Below the pieces are notes generated by a model that did not search any database, was not told the origin of the DNA, and saw only the letters and a program-made list of their open reading frames with translations. A stretch of DNA of 58,786 bases from Psychrobacter urativorans. GTDB taxonomy: Bacteria > Pseudomonadota > Gammaproteobacteria > Pseudomonadales > Moraxellaceae. Shown in pieces: positions 54,972-58,786 of the stretch. Within the stretch, counting starts at the first letter, position 1. Each line of letters opens with the position of its first letter. A program made the position numbers and the translations under genes. The DNA lies in the NCBI RefSeq assembly GCF_904846695.1, contig NZ_CAJHBR010000019.1, positions 1-58,786 on the forward strand, in the 5' to 3' direction.

Positions 54972-55319
54972 ATGAACTATACTGCAATCATTAAAGATGG
55001 TGGATTGTTTATCCCTAACGTATTTTCAGACCTAAATGATGGGCAGTCTCATATAGTGGAAGTGGTCGTCGATATCGAAGAAGTTCGTCAACAGTTAAGC
55101 TTAAACCAAGACCCTATAAAATCAGCGCCGAAACAGGCGAAAAAACCCGTAAAAAAATCGGGCAAAAAAGAGCTGCAAAAACCAGCAGCAGTAGATACGC
55201 TGCGTAAGAATAATATCGATGAATTAGAGTCATTCGATGATGGTGAGTTAAGTGAAATGCTCAAAGCTTATATGAATAATGAACAAGTGCCAGAGCAGAT
55301 ATCTTTGGAGAATTTATAG
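54972..55319 (+). CDS. Small hypothetical protein, possibly antitoxin-like
   Basis: The 115-residue product starts with a short beta-type segment (YTAIIKDGGLFIPN..VFSDLNDG) that faintly resembles DUF104/AbrB-like antitoxin N-termini, followed by a basic Lys/Pro-rich linker and an acidic C-terminal tail. Its last about 27 residues are similar to the end of the next small ORF (55365): both have EL, MN(N/D)EQ and end with L(E/D)(N/D)L. An AGAGG ribosome-binding site precedes the ATG at 54972. No toxin gene is adjacent. I do not recognise the family. Confidence 0.6.
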   Translation: MNYTAIIKDGGLFIPNVFSDLNDGQSHIVEVVVDIEEVRQQLSLNQDPIKSAPKQAKKPVKKSGKKELQKPAAVDTLRKNNIDELESFDDGELSEMLKAYMNNEQVPEQISLENL

Positions 55320-55364
55320 TTGTTTTTGCAAAATAGTCAAGATCAATGAAAAATGGAAGTTGTG

Positions 55365-55511
55365 ATGAGCTACGAAATTCATGAACAGACAAATATATTG
55401 AGTGCAGTAGATATTTCTGAGGAACAAAATGATATAGAGCTGGGTAAAATAGTTGAACTGCGAATGAATGACGAGCAAACACCTACTCGAGTAACACTAG
55501 ACGATCTATAA
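55365..55511 (+). CDS. 48-residue ORF related to the C-terminus of the preceding small gene
   Basis: An ATG at 55365 follows GGAAG at 5 nt and opens 48 codons ending EQTPTRVTLDDL. The last 27 residues align without gaps to the tail of the 115-residue protein next to it (EQVPEQISLENL), with about ten identities and many conservative changes. The N-terminal half is unrelated to that protein. An in-frame ATG at 55353 is a possible alternative start. It may be a truncated or diverged paralogue from tandem duplication. Function unknown. Confidence 0.5.
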   Translation: MSYEIHEQTNILSAVDISEEQNDIELGKIVELRMNDEQTPTRVTLDDL

Positions 55512-55595
55512 TAGTATAACCAAAATTTTATTTTTGCTGGGCTAAAACCACAGCCTATAACACCTACTAAACGTATAAAAACAAAGGCCAACCTC

Positions 55596-56729
55596 ATGAC
55601 TTACTCAATCTTTAATCAAACGCCAAATGATGCTATGAAAGAGCCTATGTTCTTCGGCCAGCCAGTCAATATCGCTCGCTATGACCAACAAAAGCACCCT
55701 ATCTTTGAGCAGTTGATCGAAAAGCAACTGTCCTTCTTTTGGCGTCCAGAAGAAGTCGATGTCTCAAAAGATCGTATGGACTTTGGCAACTTGTCCTCGC
55801 ATGAGCAGCATATATTTTTGAGTAATCTAAAGTACCAAACCCTACTCGACTCCATCCAAGGTCGTAGCCCGAATATCGTGTTATTGCCACTAGTATCGAT
55901 TCCAGAGCTTGAGACTTGGATTGAGACTTGGTCTTTTAGCGAGACTATCCACTCACGCAGCTATACTCATATTATTCGTAATATCGTCAATGACCCAAGC
56001 TTAGTGTTCGATGATATTATGAAAAACGAGCATATTCTTGAGCGTGCCTCTGATATTGCCCAGTATTATGATGAGCTGTATCGTAACTCGCAGCTTTATA
56101 GCTTGTATGGTGCCGGTACCCATAATATTAATGGTCAGACCGTTACTGTAGATCTTAGATCGCTCAAAAAACAGCTATATCTTTGTATCATGGCGGTTAA
56201 CGTTTTAGAGGCTATACGTTTTTATGTCTCATTTGCTTGCTCGTTTGCTTTTGCTGAGCGTAAGCTGATGGAAGGTAATGCCAAGATCATCAAGCTAATC
56301 GCTCGTGATGAAGCGCTGCACTTGACTGGTACTCAGCATATCCTAAACTTAATGCGTAATGGCCGAGATGACCCAGAGATGGTAGAGATTGCCGCTGAGT
56401 GTCATGAGCAAGGTATCGAGATCTTCCGTAAAGCCGCTGAGCAAGAAAAAGAATGGGCAGGTTATCTGTTTAAAGACGGCTCAATGATCGGTCTCAATAG
56501 AGATATTCTTTGCCAATATATCGAATACATTACTAACTTACGTATGGAAGCAGTCGGCTTGCCATCAGCGTTCCCGAAATCGAAATCTAATCCTATCCCT
56601 TGGATCAATACTTGGTTATCTTCTGATAATGTGCAAGTGGCGCCACAAGAGACAGAGATTAGCTCTTACTTAGTAGGTCAGATTGATTCAGACTTATCTA
56701 ACAGTGATTTTGATGACTTTGAATTATAA
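55596..56729 (+). CDS. nrdB: Class Ia ribonucleoside-diphosphate reductase, beta subunit
   Basis: NrdB carries the di-iron centre and stable tyrosyl radical for NrdA. The iron ligands and radical residue are visible: Asp85, Glu116, His119, radical Tyr123 ([11 protein letters not shown]) and later the Glu/His pair in [12 protein letters not shown]. The length of 377 aa matches E. coli NrdB (376). It is separated from nrdA by the inserted defence genes and small ORFs, so it may need its own promoter. yfaE follows downstream on the same strand. Confidence 0.96.
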   Translation: MTYSIFNQTPNDAMKEPMFFGQPVNIARYDQQKHPIFEQLIEKQLSFFWRPEEVDVSKDRMDFGNLSSHEQHIFLSNLKYQTLLDSIQGRSPNIVLLPLVSIPELETWIETWSFSETIHSRSYTHIIRNIVNDPSLVFDDIMKNEHILERASDIAQYYDELYRNSQLYSLYGAGTHNINGQTVTVDLRSLKKQLYLCIMAVNVLEAIRFYVSFACSFAFAERKLMEGNAKIIKLIARDEALHLTGTQHILNLMRNGRDDPEMVEIAAECHEQGIEIFRKAAEQEKEWAGYLFKDGSMIGLNRDILCQYIEYITNLRMEAVGLPSAFPKSKSNPIPWINTWLSSDNVQVAPQETEISSYLVGQIDSDLSNSDFDDFEL

Positions 56730-56939
56730 GATTGAGTTATAAAATTCAATTGTAAAAGGCAACGATAAGCCTCAACAGTGAAAATCAGCGATAACCGTCA
56801 GCTATAAAGCTTGATTATAAAATCAGGCTTTATCGCAAAGATATAGAATCTATTTATGCACTATAGCTATAGAACTGAGCTTTATAATTGCAGTATAAAA
56901 GATACTTTATTTACTCCTTTTTAGTATGCAGGATTCGTT

Positions 56940-57206
56940 ATGACATGGGTGATGACTAGTAAGCGGCAGTTTTACTTGCATGACGATGAGAGCCTGCTAG
57001 ATGGCTTGCTGCGTACGGGGCACGATGTCAGCTTTCAGTGCCGAGAAGGCTACTGTGGCAGCTGCCGAGTACGGCGTATTGCCAGCTCACATCCGATTGA
57101 CTATCCGTTTGTGCCTTTGGCAATGATTGAAGACAACGAGATACTGCCCTGCTGCTGCCGAGTACAAGGGGTTATCTATATTAATCATGAATTCATTGAT
57201 GAATAA
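56940..57206 (+). CDS. yfaE: 2Fe-2S ferredoxin YfaE (NrdB diferric-tyrosyl radical maintenance)
   Basis: YfaE supplies electrons to regenerate the NrdB tyrosyl radical. The 88-residue product has the plant-type ferredoxin cluster motif Cys34-x4-Cys39-x2-Cys42 (CREGYCGSC) and a distal Cys in LPCCCRV (71-73). The length and its location after nrdB, as in E. coli, support the call. About 210 bp without a gene separate it from nrdB. A strong terminator follows. Confidence 0.92.
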   Translation: MTWVMTSKRQFYLHDDESLLDGLLRTGHDVSFQCREGYCGSCRVRRIASSHPIDYPFVPLAMIEDNEILPCCCRVQGVIYINHEFIDE

Positions 57207-57254
57207 AATCAGGCAAACTGCTAGTAGACTTTAATCACTACCGCAAAAACACTA

Positions 57255-57302
57255 GCCATAAAAAACGCGCTGCCTTTAATAAGGCAGCGCGTTTTTTATG
57301 GC
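57255..57302. terminator. Bidirectional intrinsic terminator between yfaE and the protease gene
   Basis: A near-perfect 22-bp inverted repeat (core cgcgctgcctt/aaggcagcgcg) is flanked by A6 and T6 runs, so it can end both convergent transcripts. Confidence 0.95.
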
Positions 57303-57318
57303 TACTACTAGCTTAATA

Positions 57319-58638
57319 TTACTGAGCGACAGCGTCTTGTTCAAATAGCTTTAACAGCTCTTCACGCATTCGGTCACGCTCTTCTTTTGACATCATAGGT
57401 CTATTCGCTGACTCGCCATGATAGTTAGGCTGTCCACTCAGACCCTCATTGATGACTATTGGGACTTCCACCACTTGTTGCGCTGGGCGTTCTGTTAGTA
57501 ACACATCGACTTGGGCATTTTTACCATTACGTAAAATCTGCGTATCCAATGTAGTATTAGGGGGTTTGCGTGCCACATATTGAATAAGACTATTAGCATC
57601 AGTCATCTCAACACCATCAATAGTCAAGATGATATCGCCCACTTTTAGACCGCTTTTATCCGCAGGACCTTGTGGAATAACTTTAAGCACTTCAACCCCA
57701 GTTGAGGTCTCAAGTTGCGTAGGATCACGTAATTGTGATTGAATCTCGATGCCCAACCAACCACGGCTAACACGACCATCTTTGATCAGCGCATTCATCA
57801 CTTGCTCAACTAAAGCAGTTGGAATAGCAAAACCTATACCCATCGAGCCACCAGAGCGTGAGAAGATAACTGTATTGATACCAACTAGCTCGCCATTAGC
57901 ATCGACTAGGGCTCCCCCTGAGTTACCTGGATTGATCGCAGCATCGGTCTGGATAAAGTCCTCAAACTTATTAACTCCTAGACCAGTACGACCAGTCGCT
58001 GAAATAATACCTTGGGTGACGGTCTGACCTACCCCAAATGGATTACCAATAGCCAGTGCTAAATCGCCAACCTGAATGGGGGACTCGCGAAAACCTAAAG
58101 GCGTAAGCCCTGTCATCTCCACTTTAATAACCGCCAAATCACTATCGGGATCAGTACCGATAACCTTGGCACGACTCTTACGACCATCACTAAAGGCAAC
58201 TGTAATCTCATCGGCTTTTTCGACTACATGGGCATTAGTGACGATATAACCATCCTTTGAGACGATGACTCCTGAACCTAAGTTAGTGGAGCCTTGATCT
58301 TGTTGATTGTTATCTTCGAAATACTGGCGCATCACAGGATCATCTATATAAGGATGCTCAGCCACGGTTTGGGTAGTATAAATATTGACTACCGACTGTG
58401 AAGCACGGGCAACCGCATTATGATATGAAGAGATAGGTGCTGAGGTATTATCTGCCGCAACAGGAGCCGAGGCTTGTTGCTCAGCAGCAGTAGTTCTAGG
58501 CGGTTCCCAAGTAGCATTCGATGCGCTCTTCATACTCATGAATAACCAAATAAAACCAGCGATCATGATTAGCAATAACATCCAAGGTAACCACTTCCAA
58601 AAAGAAGCCTTATTCTTGGTATTAGGCAATGACGACAT
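57319..58638 (-). CDS. Membrane-anchored trypsin-like protease, DegS/HtrA family
   Basis: The 439-residue product has one N-terminal TM (about 17-36) with no cleavage site, then an Ala/Pro/Ser-rich linker, the S1C protease domain with catalytic His137 (TNAHVV), Asp167 (DSDLAV) and Ser240 (GNSGGAL), and one PDZ domain (about 315-390). One PDZ and a membrane anchor are the DegS layout; DegS cleaves the anti-sigma factor RseA in the envelope stress response. It is longer than E. coli DegS (355 aa), with a charged C-terminal extension. No regulator gene is seen nearby, so DegS function is inferred. Confidence 0.88.
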   Translation of the reverse strand: MSSLPNTKNKASFWKWLPWMLLLIMIAGFIWLFMSMKSASNATWEPPRTTAAEQQASAPVAADNTSAPISSYHNAVARASQSVVNIYTTQTVAEHPYIDDPVMRQYFEDNNQQDQGSTNLGSGVIVSKDGYIVTNAHVVEKADEITVAFSDGRKSRAKVIGTDPDSDLAVIKVEMTGLTPLGFRESPIQVGDLALAIGNPFGVGQTVTQGIISATGRTGLGVNKFEDFIQTDAAINPGNSGGALVDANGELVGINTVIFSRSGGSMGIGFAIPTALVEQVMNALIKDGRVSRGWLGIEIQSQLRDPTQLETSTGVEVLKVIPQGPADKSGLKVGDIILTIDGVEMTDANSLIQYVARKPPNTTLDTQILRNGKNAQVDVLLTERPAQQVVEVPIVINEGLSGQPNYHGESANRPMMSKEERDRMREELLKLFEQDAVAQ

Positions 58639-58748
58639 AAATGACCTCTATAAAGTTATACCCCACTCTCAACTTCGAAAGTGATTGAAAAAAGAAGAGC
58701 ACCTCACTAATCTATTGTTTTCGACCAAGAATACAATGGAGTTGTGAG

Positions 58749-58786
58749 ATGCCCATAGACGAATTTATCATCAATATCTATTTAAT
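58749..58786 (+). CDS. Start of a probable transposase gene, cut by the window end
   Basis: An ATG at 58749 opens MPIDEFIINIYL and continues past the window end. This start resembles, from memory, that of a family of DDE transposases (M.DEFII.V/IYC.V pattern). A GAG-containing sequence precedes it. Only 12 codons are visible, so this is a tentative call. If right, the insertion-sequence end lies in the about 100 bp between the protease start and this ATG. Confidence 0.35.
   Translation, partial: MPIDEFIINIYL

Overview
The window looks like a chromosomal segment of a moderately AT-rich gammaproteobacterium, most likely Moraxellaceae and probably Psychrobacter or a close relative. The pointers are the protein style (long acidic or Asn/Gln-rich linkers), the divergent bamD / rluD-pgeF block, the tolQRAB block, and the set of housekeeping genes (hrpA, dnaG, rpoD, tenA, ybeD-like, nrdA, nrdB, yfaE, degS-like). 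The genus is an inference; no rRNA or tRNA gene was seen.

Layout. 1-346: two near-identical 142-bp direct repeats with a large palindrome, then a partial third copy, abutting the hrpA stop. 347-11.0 kb: hrpA, a lipoprotein, a DUF1543 pair, a metallophosphatase, an alpha/beta hydrolase and a WG-repeat exported protein. 11.2-20.4 kb: a purine-catabolic run on the minus strand (guaD, xdhC, xdhB, xdhA, NCS2 xanthine/urate permease) that can take guanine to xanthine and urate; no uricase is present. 20.9-24.9 kb: proline catabolism, with PutA split into a 1092-residue PRODH-P5CDH protein and a separate 229-residue protein matching the C-terminal domain of long PutAs. 25.6-26.9 kb: a second purine permease with degenerate 26-nt repeats at its 5' end. 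27.4-31.8 kb: tolQ, tolR, tolA, a TolB N-domain-only paralogue and tolB, without pal. 32.0-36.0 kb: a Tat-exported flavin amine oxidase-like protein between two cytochromes c. 36.6-44.4 kb: a 38-residue lipoprotein, a flavodoxin, pgeF and rluD, then bamD and dnaG. 44.9-49.6 kb: rpoD, a TPP riboswitch with terminator ahead of tenA, a methyltransferase and a YbeD-family gene.

50.1-57.2 kb: nrdA and nrdB are separated by about 3.2 kb of foreign-looking DNA. It carries a SLATT-like membrane effector translationally coupled to a SMODS-type CD-NTase with a C-terminal AGS-C-like domain (a minimal CBASS-like defence pair), a palindromic MITE-like repeat, an unidentified remnant and two small related ORFs. 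There is no evident strong terminator between nrdA and this pair, so defence expression may be tied to ribonucleotide reductase transcription, whose upstream region has one good NrdR-box-like site. yfaE follows nrdB. 57.3-58.8 kb: a degS-like protease, then what seems to be the first 38 nt of a transposase gene at the window edge.

The nrdA-nrdB island is the best candidate for an undescribed system. Other notable points are the split PutA, the TolB-domain paralogue, the flavin dehydrogenase-cytochrome c cluster and several simple-sequence arrays (17 x 8 bp before guaD, 12 x 6 bp inside pgeF).
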